Below, piece by piece: positions 7,201-15,180 of a stretch of 21,842 bases of DNA. Within the stretch, counting starts at the first letter, position 1. Each line of letters opens with the position of its first letter. The notes under the pieces were generated by a model. The model had not been told where the DNA came from. It made no database searches and saw only the letters and a program-made list of their open reading frames with translations. This stretch comes from DATEPR01 sp036503065 (GTDB lineage: Bacteria > Actinomycetota > Actinomycetes > Mycobacteriales > Pseudonocardiaceae). A program made the position numbers and the translations under genes. The stretch spans positions 1 to 21,842 of the forward strand of contig DASXXM010000135.1 of assembly GCA_036503065.1 (NCBI GenBank), in the 5' to 3' direction.

Positions 7201-8357
7201 AGCACGATCTCCGGAATCCGCACCCGGCGCCCCTCCCGGGACGAGCGCAGCGCGAGTTCGGCCAGTTGGACGCCGCGCGCGGCGGACAGCAGGTCGTGGC
7301 GGTGTTGCCGACCGGCCGTCACGTCGCGCAGGAACTCCTCCCACTGCAGCTTGAAGCCGTTGTCCAGCACGGCGTTGTCGGGCACCTCGAGCCATTGCGA
7401 CCGGAACGCGTCGGTGGCCGGCAGGTCCGGATTCCACTCGGGTCGCGGCGTGTGGGCGCGCTGCTGGGCCACACACCGGCGCAGCCCCGCGACCGCCGAC
7501 CCGTGCGTGCCGTCGATCTGGAACTCGACCAGTTCGTCACGGTGGACCCGTATCACCCACGACGAGTTGATCTGCGCGATGGCGCCGCCGTCGATCTCGA
7601 ACATGCCGTACACGGCGTCATCAGCGGTGGCCCGGTACTCGCGGCCCTGCTCGTCCCAGCGGACCGGGATGTGTGTCACGGCCTTGGCGGTGACCGCCTG
7701 GACGGAGCCGAGCAGGTGCTCCAGGAGATAGTTCCAGTGGCTGTACATGTCCACGGTCACGCCGCCGCCGTCCTCGGCGCGGTAGTTCCAGGACGGGCGT
7801 TGGGCGGGCTGGACGTCGCCCTCGAAGACCCAGTAGCCGAACTCGCCGCGCAGTGACAACACGCGCCCGAAGAAGCCCTCGTCGACCAGCCGTCGTAGCT
7901 TGACGATGCCCGGCAGGTAGAGCTTGTCGTGCACGACTCCGGCCACCACCCCGGCCTGGTGCGCCAGCGAGGCCAACTCCACCGCCTCGGCCAGCGTCGG
8001 GGCCGTGGGCTTCTCGGTGAAGACGTGCTTGCCGGCCGCGATCGCGCTCTTCACGGCCGCCGGGCGTGCCGCGGTGACCTGGGCGTCGAAGTAGACGTCG
8101 ATCGACGGGTCGTCCAGGACCGCTGACAGGTCGGTGGTCCACTGCTGCACCTGATGGCGCTGCGCGATACGACGCAGGCGTCCCTCGTCGCGCCCGACGA
8201 GTACCGGTTCGACCTCGAGTCGCGTGCCGTCGGGCAGCGCCACCCCGCCCTGCTCCCGGATCTCCAGGATCGAGCGGGTGAGGTGCTGCCGGTACCCCAT
8301 GCGGCCCGTCACGCCGTTCATCGCGACGCGCACGCGTTGTGAGTCAGATGTCGACAC
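7197..8357 (-). CDS. Gfo/Idh/MocA-family NAD(P)-dependent oxidoreductase
   Basis: The product is 386 aa. I chose the GTG at 8357: GAGGAG lies 4 bases upstream, and the in-frame ATG at 8393 would fall inside the -10 box of the promoter. The N-terminal Rossmann fold carries MNGVTGRMG at 13-21. The EKP motif (TEKPTAP, 114-120) supplies the conserved Lys. The C-terminal sheet domain has GGGVTVDMYSHWNYLLEHLLG, whose Asp and His match the usual catalytic positions. These enzymes oxidise or reduce a sugar or inositol hydroxyl, often at C3. It is the first gene of a four-gene - strand operon with DUF993, the epimerase and LacI, coupled by GTGA and ATGA overlaps. The pairing with DUF1080 and TIM-barrel proteins suggests 3-keto sugar chemistry; the substrate is unproven. 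Confidence 0.9.
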   Translation of the reverse strand: MSTSDSQRVRVAMNGVTGRMGYRQHLTRSILEIREQGGVALPDGTRLEVEPVLVGRDEGRLRRIAQRHQVQQWTTDLSAVLDDPSIDVYFDAQVTAARPAAVKSAIAAGKHVFTEKPTAPTLAEAVELASLAHQAGVVAGVVHDKLYLPGIVKLRRLVDEGFFGRVLSLRGEFGYWVFEGDVQPAQRPSWNYRAEDGGGVTVDMYSHWNYLLEHLLGSVQAVTAKAVTHIPVRWDEQGREYRATADDAVYGMFEIDGGAIAQINSSWVIRVHRDELVEFQIDGTHGSAVAGLRRCVAQQRAHTPRPEWNPDLPATDAFRSQWLEVPDNAVLDNGFKLQWEEFLRDVTAGRQHRHDLLSAARGVQLAELALRSSREGRRVRIPEIVL

Positions 8358-8376
8358 CGTGCTCCTCTGCCCCGCC

Positions 8377-8415
8377 TGGAATACGGATTCCAACCGTAGG
8401 TGCCGTGCTCCTACG
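8377..8415. promoter_or_regulatory. Two adjacent palindromes overlapping the operon promoter, candidate LacI operators
   Basis: TGGAAT-N4-ATTCCA (8377-8392) covers the predicted transcription start. CGTAGG-N9-CCTACG (8395-8415) covers the spacer and part of the -10 box. Both arms are perfect. A repressor on either would block RNA polymerase, and the operon ends in a LacI gene. Which one is bound, if any, is not known. Confidence 0.5.
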
Positions 8416-8421
8416 CGTCAA
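8393..8421 (-). promoter_or_regulatory. Sigma-70-type promoter of the oxidoreductase operon
   Basis: On the - strand TTGACG (8416-8421) and TACGGT (8393-8398) are exactly 17 bases apart. Transcription would begin near 8386, leaving a leader of about 29 bases to the GTG at 8357. The promoter fits the start choice and the ribosome binding site. Confidence 0.72.
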
Positions 8422-8520
8422 GAACGCTGCGGGCTCCGGATGCACTCCCGTTGAGTCGAATGAGGGCAGATGCGTCCGATGCGACCACAGAATTCAGGCA
8501 TTTAGGGCATCTCGCAGGCG

Positions 8521-8565
8521 GAGGACGCGTCCTCTTGACACTCCTCGCGGCTCGACATATGTCGA
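8521..8565. promoter_or_regulatory. Pair of perfect 14-bp palindromes in the intergenic region
   Basis: GAGGACGCGTCCTC (8521-8534) and TCGACATATGTCGA (8552-8565) are each perfect, and their centres are 31 bp apart, about three DNA turns. They lie in the 282-base gap between the oxidoreductase start and the methyltransferase stop, which has no convincing gene. They could be upstream operators for the operon. A + strand TTGACA (8535-8540) lies between them but leads to no gene. Confidence 0.4.
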
Positions 8566-8639
8566 TGGGAAGGCGCATTCCATCGGCCTGACTCCCCGGT
8601 CGCTCGACGTAGACCGTGGCCAAATCGTCGGCGCGCGGC

Positions 8640-9581
8640 TCACCTGCCGGTTGTTCCGACGATGAGCTCGTAGAAGATCGGTTCGCCGGTGGTGGTGACG
8701 CGGTGTTGGAACCGGTGTCGTTCCATCGGCACGAAATCGCCGCGTTCCTCCAGTCGCGCGATGGCGGCGCCGAACCCGTCCGGATCGGCGCGGTCCATCC
8801 ACTGCTCGTGGATTGTGATGGACACCGGAGCACCGGCCGGAAGGACCGAGAGCGCATTGATCAGCGCCGCCGGTGGTGCATGGGCGCCACCGAACGCCCC
8901 GGCCGAGACCAACCCGCCAAGCGCATATCCACGCAACCGCGCGGATAGTGTCCCGGAGTCCGAGCCGACATCGCCGACGAGGTAGTCGGCGTAGACGCCG
9001 GGCCGATCACGCAGACACGCCGCACGTCCCGCTGCCAACGAATCGACACCCACAACACGGGCTATGCCGCCATCATGCAGCAGTTCCCCGACCAAACCCG
9101 TCCCGGAGCCGAAGTCGAGGACAGTCATAGCACTCGACCCCATCGCCAGCCGCGTGATCGCGCGCAGAAACCCCTCGACCGCGACCTGAGGGGATCGACA
9201 TCGCAGGTGCTCCTGCACGATGCGTTCGTAGAGACCGGGAACGGCATAAATTCGCGGATAGTCGTGCAGGTGGATGACTTCGTGCTCGTCCAGGGCGACA
9301 TACTCACCATCAGCGGCGGGTGGTCCGATCAGACGAATGGCAGTCATGTCCGCGAGGCTACGACGATCTCGGTCCGGCGCGAGCCGGCGGACCTCGACCA
9401 GGTCGAGCCCGAGCGCCTCGGCCTCGACCAACACGCCGTAGAACGCCGACCGGTCCAGCAACCCGGCGAGCACGGTGTCGGCGCCGTGCCGCCGCGCCTG
9501 TAGCGCCGGGAACGCGGACAGCATGGCATCGCCGAGGTGGCCGTGGATCCGGATCGTGTACGAGGCGGGCGTGGGGTCCAT
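8640..9581 (-). CDS. SAM-dependent methyltransferase with extra N-terminal conserved domain
   Basis: The product is 313 aa from the ATG at 9581; a GTG at 9620, only 5 bases after the regulator's stop, is an alternative, and neither has a clear binding site. Residues about 7-65 (SYTIRIHGHLGDAMLSAFPA onward to LGLDLVEVRR) resemble a short actinobacterial protein usually found alone, of unknown function. From about residue 80 a methyltransferase-like protein begins (AIRLIGPPAADGEYVALDEH, IYAVPGLYERIV), with the SAM-binding motif I VLDFGSGTG at 155-163, an acidic residue in VVGVDS, and LVSAGAFGGAHAP. The methyl acceptor is unknown. It follows the LuxR gene on the same strand and is probably co-transcribed. 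The join is an unbroken frame, so a fusion is the simplest reading. Confidence 0.72.
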   Translation of the reverse strand: MDPTPASYTIRIHGHLGDAMLSAFPALQARRHGADTVLAGLLDRSAFYGVLVEAEALGLDLVEVRRLAPDRDRRSLADMTAIRLIGPPAADGEYVALDEHEVIHLHDYPRIYAVPGLYERIVQEHLRCRSPQVAVEGFLRAITRLAMGSSAMTVLDFGSGTGLVGELLHDGGIARVVGVDSLAAGRAACLRDRPGVYADYLVGDVGSDSGTLSARLRGYALGGLVSAGAFGGAHAPPAALINALSVLPAGAPVSITIHEQWMDRADPDGFGAAIARLEERGDFVPMERHRFQHRVTTTGEPIFYELIVGTTGR

Positions 9582-9625
9582 GCGGGCATGGTCGAGGGCC
9601 GGCAGGTGAACCCGTATCACCGGGA

Positions 9626-12274
9626 TCAGATGACCCCGGGCTGACGCGCGCGGCTGGGCGCCAGCAACCGCAGTTCCCGTGCTCGCCGCACCGCCGAGGA
9701 GCGGTCGGGGACCTGAAGTTTCGCGTAGATGCTGCGCAGGTGCGTGCTGACGGTGTTCACCGAGACGGACAGTTCGTTGGCGATCTCGGGCCGGGACAGG
9801 TTCGTCGGCAGATAACGCAGCACCTTGAGCTCGCTCCGGCTGAGCTTCTCCGTCGGCGGCAATGAGGAGGCCGCCGGGGGTGCGCCATGCAGGACGTCGA
9901 GGATGTCGGCGCGCAGCGCGGCGTGCGCGGTCTCGTGCCGCGGTATCGCCGCCAGCAGCCCGGCCGCGTCGGCCATCGCGAACGGCAGGACCAGCCGGTC
10001 GGACTCCGCCAGCGCCAGTGCACGTTCCGCCGCCTGGCCGGCCGCGCGATGGTCACCGAGCCGGCGGTGCGCGAGCCCGGCCAGCAGGTGAGCCTCCATG
10101 ACCGTGACATATCCGTGGACCGGCGCCGTGCCGTCCAGAACGCCGGCCACCGCGACCAGCGCCGCGGCCGGCTCGCCTTCCGCGAGGCGGATCACCGCGA
10201 GGGCGTTGCGCATCTCACCCGAGTTGGCCAGCTCGTCATCGAACGTCGCAAGCAGGGCGCGGGCCTCGCTGGTCATCCCGAGGCGGGCCTGGGTGGCCAG
10301 CAGCCAGCGGGTGGTCCGGGTGGCCAGCGCCGGCGAGTCCGCCAGCTGCGATCCCAGGTGTTCGGCCGCGCTGAACTCCGCCAGCGCCTCGGGGTGGCGG
10401 CCGCGGCCGGCGTGCAGTATCCCGGCCGTCTGGTGCAGCAGGAGCGTGCTGTCCGGCCCGGTGTCCGTCTGCAGGGCCTGCCTGGTTCGTTGCAGCCATC
10501 GGTCGCCCTCGTCGAACTCACCCGTCCAGATCAACGTGCCGGCGAGCATGATCAGCGCGGGGGCGATCAGCGGTTCCGCGCCCCAGCCGTGCCGCTCGGC
10601 GAGGGCGATCGCCTCGTGGCAGCGCCGCTGGGTCGTGGCGTACGAGTGGAGCACCAGCGAGGCGAACCCGAGCTGAGCCAGGCAGCCGACTGCCAAGTAG
10701 GGGCGGCCGATCTGGCGGGCCAGGTCGGCGCCTTCGCGGAGGTGGCGTTCGGCGGCCGGCGCGGCCGGCGTCCCCAGGGTCCACGCCTCGGCGGTCCCCA
10801 GATTCATCAGCGCCACCGCTCGCAGGTCGCGGCCGAGGGCGATGTCCTCGCCGGACTGCCCGGTCACCGGGGAAGCGAGGAACCTGGCCTGTTCGATGAC
10901 GCCGGACAGGTGACCGCGCCGTCGGGCCAGCGACAGCGTCAGCGACGCGACCCCCACCCGCAGGCGGCGCCGGCGATCGGGTGGGGCCGTCTCGGCATAC
11001 GTCTCGGCCACCGCGAGATGCGCGGCCGCCTCGTGCAGACGCCCCCGGGCGAGGTCGCCCATCGCGCGCACCAAAGCCAGCTCGGGGTGATCCTCGCCCG
11101 GCGGGAAGGCGCGCACCAGCGCCTGCATGGTCTGCGCGTGCCCGTCGAGCGTCAGGCTGAACGAATGCTCGGCGAGCAGGCGGGCCGCGTCAGCCCAGTC
11201 GCCCGCTGCCTGGGTGTGCCGGATGGCGTTGACGGGCTGGCCGTGCAAGGCGAACCAGCCGGCGGCGCGCCGGTGTAACTCGGGCACGTCTCGGGGCGGC
11301 GTCCGGCGCAACTCCAGCCGCAGGAGATCCGCGAACAGCTGGTGGTAACGAAACCAGGTGCGCCCGGGGTCGAGCGAGACGACAAACGCGTTCGCGTCCT
11401 CGAGCCCCAGCAGGACCTGTTCCGAGCCCGCCCGGCCGGTCAGCAGATCGGCCAGCTCGCCGTTGACCCGGTCGAGCAGGGAGGTGCACAGCAGCAACTC
11501 CTGGACGTCGGCGGGCCGCCGTTCGAGCATCTCGGCGATCAGGTACTCGGCGACGGTGCGGTGGCTGCCGGAGAACTCCGCAACGAAACGCTCGGGGTCG
11601 ACGTGACCGGCCAGGGAGAGCGCCGCGAGCCGCAGTCCCGCGGCCCACCCTTCGGTCCGCTGGTGCAGCAGCGCCACCCCGGAGTCGGACAGCGCGATGT
11701 CCGAGGCGTCGAGCAGCGCACGGGTTTCGCGCTCGGTAAAGCGCAGATCCGCGGCGCGGATCTCCACCAGCTCGCCGGCCAGGCGCAACTGATGCAGCCG
11801 CAGCGGCACGTCGTGGCGCGTGGTCAGGATCGCGCGCGCATTCGGGGGGAGGTTCGTCAGCAGGCTGGTGAGCAGCGGGAAGGTCTCCGGTGAGCGCAGT
11901 TCGTGAAGATCATCGACGACCAGCGTGACGCCGCCGTGCGCGCCGGCGAGCTCCGCGAGCACTCGGTCGAGCATCTCCGGCGCGTTGAAGTCGGGCGTCG
12001 CCACTGGCGGTTCCAGGTGGCCGGCCGTGGCGGACGCGTGCCGGATCGCGTCGAGCAGGGCCAGCCAGAACTCCTGGGCGTCCTGCTGCCCGCGCCGCAC
12101 CTGCACGATGGCGCGCCGGCGCGGCTGCCCCGGCCGGCCGGCCCAGGTGCGCAGCAGCGACGTCTTCCCGCTGCCGGCCGGCGCCGAGATGACCGTCACC
12201 GTGCTCGCCGCCGCGCGATCCAGGGTGGCGACAAGATCGCCCCGGTCGATCAGCCAGGAACCTGTCGGAGCCAC
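9626..12274 (-). CDS. LuxR-family (LAL/MalT-like) transcriptional regulator
   Basis: The product is 882 aa from the GTG at 12274. This start places the ATPase domain near the N-terminus, as is usual for the family; a TTG two codons upstream is an alternative, and further upstream the translation is low-complexity. The Walker A motif APAGSGKT is at 31-38 and Walker B VTLVVDDLHEL at about 116-126. A winged-helix/arm region follows (TEGWAAGLRLAAL, FRYHQLFADLLRLEL). A long helical TPR-like region covers about 350-780. The C-terminal LuxR helix-turn-helix is at about 812-870 (LSRSELKVLRYL, LSRPEIANELSVSVNTVSTH, LRSIYAKLQV). Such STAND-type regulators switch on genes when a small ligand drives ATP-dependent assembly. 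Likely targets are the methyltransferase behind it and the divergent ABC exporter. Confidence 0.92.
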   Translation of the reverse strand: MAPTGSWLIDRGDLVATLDRAAASTVTVISAPAGSGKTSLLRTWAGRPGQPRRRAIVQVRRGQQDAQEFWLALLDAIRHASATAGHLEPPVATPDFNAPEMLDRVLAELAGAHGGVTLVVDDLHELRSPETFPLLTSLLTNLPPNARAILTTRHDVPLRLHQLRLAGELVEIRAADLRFTERETRALLDASDIALSDSGVALLHQRTEGWAAGLRLAALSLAGHVDPERFVAEFSGSHRTVAEYLIAEMLERRPADVQELLLCTSLLDRVNGELADLLTGRAGSEQVLLGLEDANAFVVSLDPGRTWFRYHQLFADLLRLELRRTPPRDVPELHRRAAGWFALHGQPVNAIRHTQAAGDWADAARLLAEHSFSLTLDGHAQTMQALVRAFPPGEDHPELALVRAMGDLARGRLHEAAAHLAVAETYAETAPPDRRRRLRVGVASLTLSLARRRGHLSGVIEQARFLASPVTGQSGEDIALGRDLRAVALMNLGTAEAWTLGTPAAPAAERHLREGADLARQIGRPYLAVGCLAQLGFASLVLHSYATTQRRCHEAIALAERHGWGAEPLIAPALIMLAGTLIWTGEFDEGDRWLQRTRQALQTDTGPDSTLLLHQTAGILHAGRGRHPEALAEFSAAEHLGSQLADSPALATRTTRWLLATQARLGMTSEARALLATFDDELANSGEMRNALAVIRLAEGEPAAALVAVAGVLDGTAPVHGYVTVMEAHLLAGLAHRRLGDHRAAGQAAERALALAESDRLVLPFAMADAAGLLAAIPRHETAHAALRADILDVLHGAPPAASSLPPTEKLSRSELKVLRYLPTNLSRPEIANELSVSVNTVSTHLRSIYAKLQVPDRSSAVRRARELRLLAPSRARQPGVI

Positions 12275-12460
12275 CGTCAACGGCCCGCCCTGATGTCCAC
12301 GTTCGCCATCCTGGCACCGGTCGCCGGCCTCGGCACCGCCAGAACGGCGGATCGCCGGGATCCGGTGACGACCGCTAACCTCGCTCGAAACGATCCTGGA
12401 TCCGCCGCACCGCTCGCGCTGAACCCGGTCGGACGGCCAGAATGCAAGCGGAGGCCGCGT
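12275..12460. promoter_or_regulatory. Divergent intergenic region between LuxR regulator and ABC exporter
   Basis: The gap must hold both start regions. GGCGGATC (12346-12353) and GATCCGCC (12399-12406) form an 8-bp inverted pair, and another GATCCG lies at 12359-12364, so GATCCG-type half-sites recur. I see no convincing -35/-10 pair on either strand. A regulator-binding role is inferred from position only. Confidence 0.3.
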
Positions 12461-12514
12461 ATGACGCTGCACATCGGGCCGGGCACGCCGTCGGTTCGCA
12501 GGCGGGTGACATGA
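12461..12514 (+). CDS. 17-residue leader peptide overlapping the ABC exporter start
   Basis: ATG at 12461 follows GGAGG (12450-12454) at an ideal 6-base spacing and encodes MTLHIGPGTPSVRRRVT. Its TGA (12512-12514) overlaps the exporter ATG (12511-12513) as ATGA. This is a better initiation site than the exporter's own, so ribosomes finishing the leader could restart on the exporter. The peptide ends in three Arg codons (CGC AGG CGG), one of them the rare AGG. There is no family to assign. Coupling or attenuation is inferred. The alternative is that it is fortuitous and the exporter starts at 12442 or 12511 on its own. Confidence 0.5.
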   Translation: MTLHIGPGTPSVRRRVT

Positions 12515-14370
12515 CAGCTCCGGAGCCGCCCGCCCACGCCAACCGGAACACGGCCCGCCGGGTGGTGCCGCTGTTCCGCCCCTACCGGGCACAGGTGGCC
12601 GCCGTCGTCGGGCTGATCGTGCTGACCTCGACGATCGGCATCGTCAACCCACTACTGATCCAGGTGGTGTTCAACCAGGCCCTGTTCGTTCGCGGCGGCC
12701 CGAACGTCCCACTGCTCGTCATCCTGGTCGCCGTCATGGCCGTCGTCCCGGTCGTCAACGGCGCCATCGGCATCCTGCAGACCTACCAGACCACCCGGGT
12801 CGGCCAGTTGGTCATGCGCGACCTGCGCGACCGGCTCTACGCGCACCTGCAGAAACTGCCGCTCGCCTTCTTCACCGGCACCAAGACCGGCGAGATCCAG
12901 TCCCGGCTGGCCAATGACGTGGGCGGCGTCCAGTCGGTGGTCACCACCACCGCCTCGAGCATCCTGGCCAACGTCGTCATCTTCGTGTCCACCGTCGTCG
13001 CAATGATCGTCCTGAGCTGGCAGCTGACCATCGTCGCGCTCATCACCGTGCCGGTGTTCTTCTGGCTCACCAGGATGGTCGGCGAGCGGCGCCGCCGGGT
13101 GGCGCGCTCGACCCAGGAGTCGCTGGCGGCCATGAGCGCCCTGTCCGAGGAGACCCTGTCGGTGTCCGGGGTGCTGCTGGCCAAGGTGTTCGGCAACCAG
13201 GCTCGGGACGCCGACCGCTACCACCAGGAGAACGAACGCCTGGCCGGCCTTGAAGTCCGCCAGCAGATGATCGGCCAGGGCTTCTTCGCGATCGTGCAGA
13301 CGTTTCTGTCGATCACCCCGGCCGCGGTGTACCTGATCGCCGGCCTGCTGCTGGCGCACGGCATGGCCGTCTCGGCGGGCACCGTGGTCGCGTTCACCAC
13401 ACTGCAGACCCGCCTGTACTTCCCGATCGGGCAACTGTTGCAGGTCTCGGTGGAGCTGCGGTCATCCGTGGCCCTGTTCGACCGGATCTTCGAGTACCTG
13501 GACGTGGTGCCCGACATCGTCGACGCCCCCGACGCCGGGGACCTGCCGGCGGTCAACGGCGGCCGCCGAGTGGCGGTCAGCGAGGTCCACTTCCGCTATC
13601 CCGGCACCTCGGAGGATTCGCTGGCGGGCGTCAGCTTCGAGGCCGACCCCGGCCAGCTCGTGGCGCTGGTCGGGCCGAGCGGCGCCGGCAAGACCACCAT
13701 CAGCTACCTGATCCCACGGCTGTACGACGTCACCGGCGGTTCGGTCCGGATCGACGGCGCCGACGTGCGGAACGTCCGCCAGGCATCGCTCGCCGCCGCC
13801 ATCGGCTTCGTGACCCAGGAGAGCTACCTCTTCCACGACAGCATCCTGGCCAACATCCGGTACAGCCGTCCCGCCGCCTCCCTCGAGGAGGTCGAGGAGG
13901 CCGCCCGCGCGGCGTACATCCACGATCGGATCATGGAGTTCTCCGACGGCTACGACACGATCGTCGGCGAGCGGGGCTACCGCCTGTCCGGCGGCGAGAA
14001 GCAGCGCCTGGCGATCGCGCGGGTGCTGTTGCACGACCCCCGCATCCTCATCCTGGACGAGGCGACCTCGGCTCTGGACACCGCCAGCGAGCGTGAGGTC
14101 CAGAATGCCCTGGACACCCTGATGGGATCACGGACCACCATCGCCATCGCGCATCGCCTGTCCACCATCGTCAACGCCGACGTCATCAACGTCATCGACG
14201 GTGGCCGCGTGGTCGAATCCGGCACCCACCGCGCTCTGCTGCGCGACGGTGGTGTGTACGCGTCGCTGTACCAGGAGCAGTTCCAGGGCGGCAAGGTGCA
14301 ATGGCGGTGCACCGGCGGCGACGTCATGACCGACGGCACCGTCCGGCAGCGGCAGCCGCAGTCCACGTAG
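12511..14370 (+). CDS. ABC exporter half-transporter (membrane domain fused to ATPase)
   Basis: The product is 619 aa from the ATG at 12511. The in-frame ATG at 12442 is rejected because it lies before the GGAGG and adds residues unlike the family. Residues about 25-310 form a six-helix ABC exporter membrane domain (VVGLIVLTSTIGIVNPLLIQ, KLPLAFFTGTKTGEIQSRL). The ATPase has Walker A GPSGAGKTT at 388-396, Q-loop VTQESY, signature LSGGEKQR from 492, Walker B ILILDEATSALD and H-loop AHRLST. It is a type IV (MsbA/LmrA-like) exporter that must pair with itself or a partner; no second half is nearby. The final ~30 residues after YASLYQEQF form a polar tail. It is divergent from the LuxR regulator, the usual setting for regulated drug or metabolite export. 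The substrate is unknown. Confidence 0.93.
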   Translation: MTAPEPPAHANRNTARRVVPLFRPYRAQVAAVVGLIVLTSTIGIVNPLLIQVVFNQALFVRGGPNVPLLVILVAVMAVVPVVNGAIGILQTYQTTRVGQLVMRDLRDRLYAHLQKLPLAFFTGTKTGEIQSRLANDVGGVQSVVTTTASSILANVVIFVSTVVAMIVLSWQLTIVALITVPVFFWLTRMVGERRRRVARSTQESLAAMSALSEETLSVSGVLLAKVFGNQARDADRYHQENERLAGLEVRQQMIGQGFFAIVQTFLSITPAAVYLIAGLLLAHGMAVSAGTVVAFTTLQTRLYFPIGQLLQVSVELRSSVALFDRIFEYLDVVPDIVDAPDAGDLPAVNGGRRVAVSEVHFRYPGTSEDSLAGVSFEADPGQLVALVGPSGAGKTTISYLIPRLYDVTGGSVRIDGADVRNVRQASLAAAIGFVTQESYLFHDSILANIRYSRPAASLEEVEEAARAAYIHDRIMEFSDGYDTIVGERGYRLSGGEKQRLAIARVLLHDPRILILDEATSALDTASEREVQNALDTLMGSRTTIAIAHRLSTIVNADVINVIDGGRVVESGTHRALLRDGGVYASLYQEQFQGGKVQWRCTGGDVMTDGTVRQRQPQST

Positions 14371-14654
14371 GTCCAGCGGGTGCGCCACGACGTCGACCAC
14401 GATGCTGTCCTCCGCCAGGCTCGCGAGCGGTTGCCGGACAGACGTCCACGTTTCAGTTGCCGGTCACCAGCCCGACGTTAGGCCATTCGTGGTGCCCGCT
14501 GGGTTGCACCAATGTGCGTCGTTCGGGCGCCTTCGTTGACACGCGCATCCCGACAATGCACTATTCGGAGTTCAGGAACGATTTCCAGAATGCGCAAGAG
14601 GCGCACTCCGGTTACTGACCACTTCGTTCTGGACGCGGCTGGGGGAGTCCACTG
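14371..14654. other. Intergenic stretch upstream of the cupredoxin gene
   Basis: This stretch of 284 bases has no supported + strand gene. It contains the promoter at 14536-14564. On the - strand a short protein-like stretch (SLAEDSIVVDVVAHPLDL) crosses 14360-14440 without a credible start or end, perhaps a gene remnant. I see no clear terminator hairpin for the ABC exporter. Confidence 0.4.
14536..14564 (+). promoter_or_regulatory. Predicted promoter of the cupredoxin-to-presenilin-like unit
   Basis: A perfect TTGACA (14536-14541) is followed after exactly 17 bases by CACTAT (14559-14564), which keeps the A2, A5 and T6 positions of the -10 box. Transcription would begin near 14571, about 84 bases before the cupredoxin ATG. 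The -10 is imperfect, so this is a moderate call. Confidence 0.55.
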
Positions 14655-15029
14655 ATGGCAATTCCACGCATCCTGTTCGCTGTTCCGTTGCTGGTCGCGG
14701 GGATCTTCGTGCCGGCTGCCGTCACGCCGAAGAGCCCGCCGCCCGACGCCACTGTCACCATGGCGCACGAGATGTTCATGCAGCACTCAGTAACCATTCA
14801 CCGCGGCCAGCGCCTGGTCCTCGCGAACAACTCGCTCTTCATCCACATCATCGGCGCCGGTCAGGACGGCAATTTGGTCCAAGGCCCGCCGGGCGAGCCG
14901 ATGGTCGGCCGAATTCTGATGCAGACCGACGACACGTACACGACCCCACCGTGGAACACCCCGGGCACGTACTGGGTGACCTGCGCGGTGCACCCGGAAA
15001 TGACGGTCAAGGTCATCGTGACCAACTGA
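14655..15029 (+). CDS. Secreted cupredoxin (plastocyanin/amicyanin-like)
   Basis: The product is 124 aa. The ATG follows GGGGGAG at 7 bases. A signal peptide covers about residues 1-30 (MAIPRILFAVPLLVAGIFVP onward). The mature domain is a short beta-sandwich with the complete type 1 copper set: the His in NNSLFIHIIGAG, and Cys, His and Met in CAVHPEM (C-x2-H-x2-M), the spacing seen in amicyanins and plastocyanins. There is only one Cys. It should carry single electrons or bind copper outside the membrane. It is the first gene of a + strand unit with a small membrane peptide, an adenylate-forming enzyme and a presenilin-like protease, a partnership I do not recognise. No multicopper oxidase or other copper gene is nearby, so its electron partner is unknown. 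Confidence 0.85.
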   Translation: MAIPRILFAVPLLVAGIFVPAAVTPKSPPPDATVTMAHEMFMQHSVTIHRGQRLVLANNSLFIHIIGAGQDGNLVQGPPGEPMVGRILMQTDDTYTTPPWNTPGTYWVTCAVHPEMTVKVIVTN

Positions 15030-15078
15030 ATAACACCCAGGGCCGCAAGTCCCATCGAGTATCCGGAGGGAGGTAATC

Positions 15079-15174
15079 ATGTCGTCACTGCTCAGCAGCG
15101 TGAAGCACGCTCGTTACGTGATGGGTTCGCTGACCGCGGTGCTGTTCGCCGCGACCGTTGGACAGTCTCAGTGA
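15079..15174 (+). CDS. 31-residue peptide with a single hydrophobic segment
   Basis: ATG at 15079 follows GGAGGGAGG (15065-15073) with 5 bases between, the strongest ribosome binding site in the window. The peptide starts MSSLLSSVKHARYVMG, then a hydrophobic run SLTAVLFAATVG, ending QSQ before TGA. It has basic residues K9, H10 and R12 before the hydrophobic run, so a single membrane segment is likely. It lies 49 bases after the cupredoxin gene and is followed by a perfect hairpin. It is in the same frame as the next gene, separated by one stop. It could be a peptide precursor, a substrate of the protease two genes downstream, or a leader for the enzyme gene. I know of no homologous family. 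Confidence 0.6.
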   Translation: MSSLLSSVKHARYVMGSLTAVLFAATVGQSQ

Positions 15175-15180
15175 TCTAGC

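Noticed and set aside
8535..8565. TTGACA (8535-8540) with TATGTC 17 bases later as a + strand promoter
   Set aside because: No + strand gene follows, and the -10-like bases belong to a palindrome.
9887..11278. 463-codon + strand frame opposite the LuxR regulator
   Set aside because: Low-complexity antisense translation with no family features; the - strand carries complete Walker and helix-turn-helix motifs.
12652..13434. 260-codon - strand frame opposite the ABC exporter
   Set aside because: His/Asp/Gly-rich antisense translation; the + strand has all the ABC signatures.
14128..14440. Protein-like - strand stretch (SLAEDSIVVDVVAHPLDL, then LRLPLPDGAV) antisense to the end of the ABC exporter
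   Set aside because: It has no ribosome binding site, runs into antisense of conserved ATPase sequence, and gives no recognisable family. It may be a remnant of a lost gene, but the evidence is too thin.
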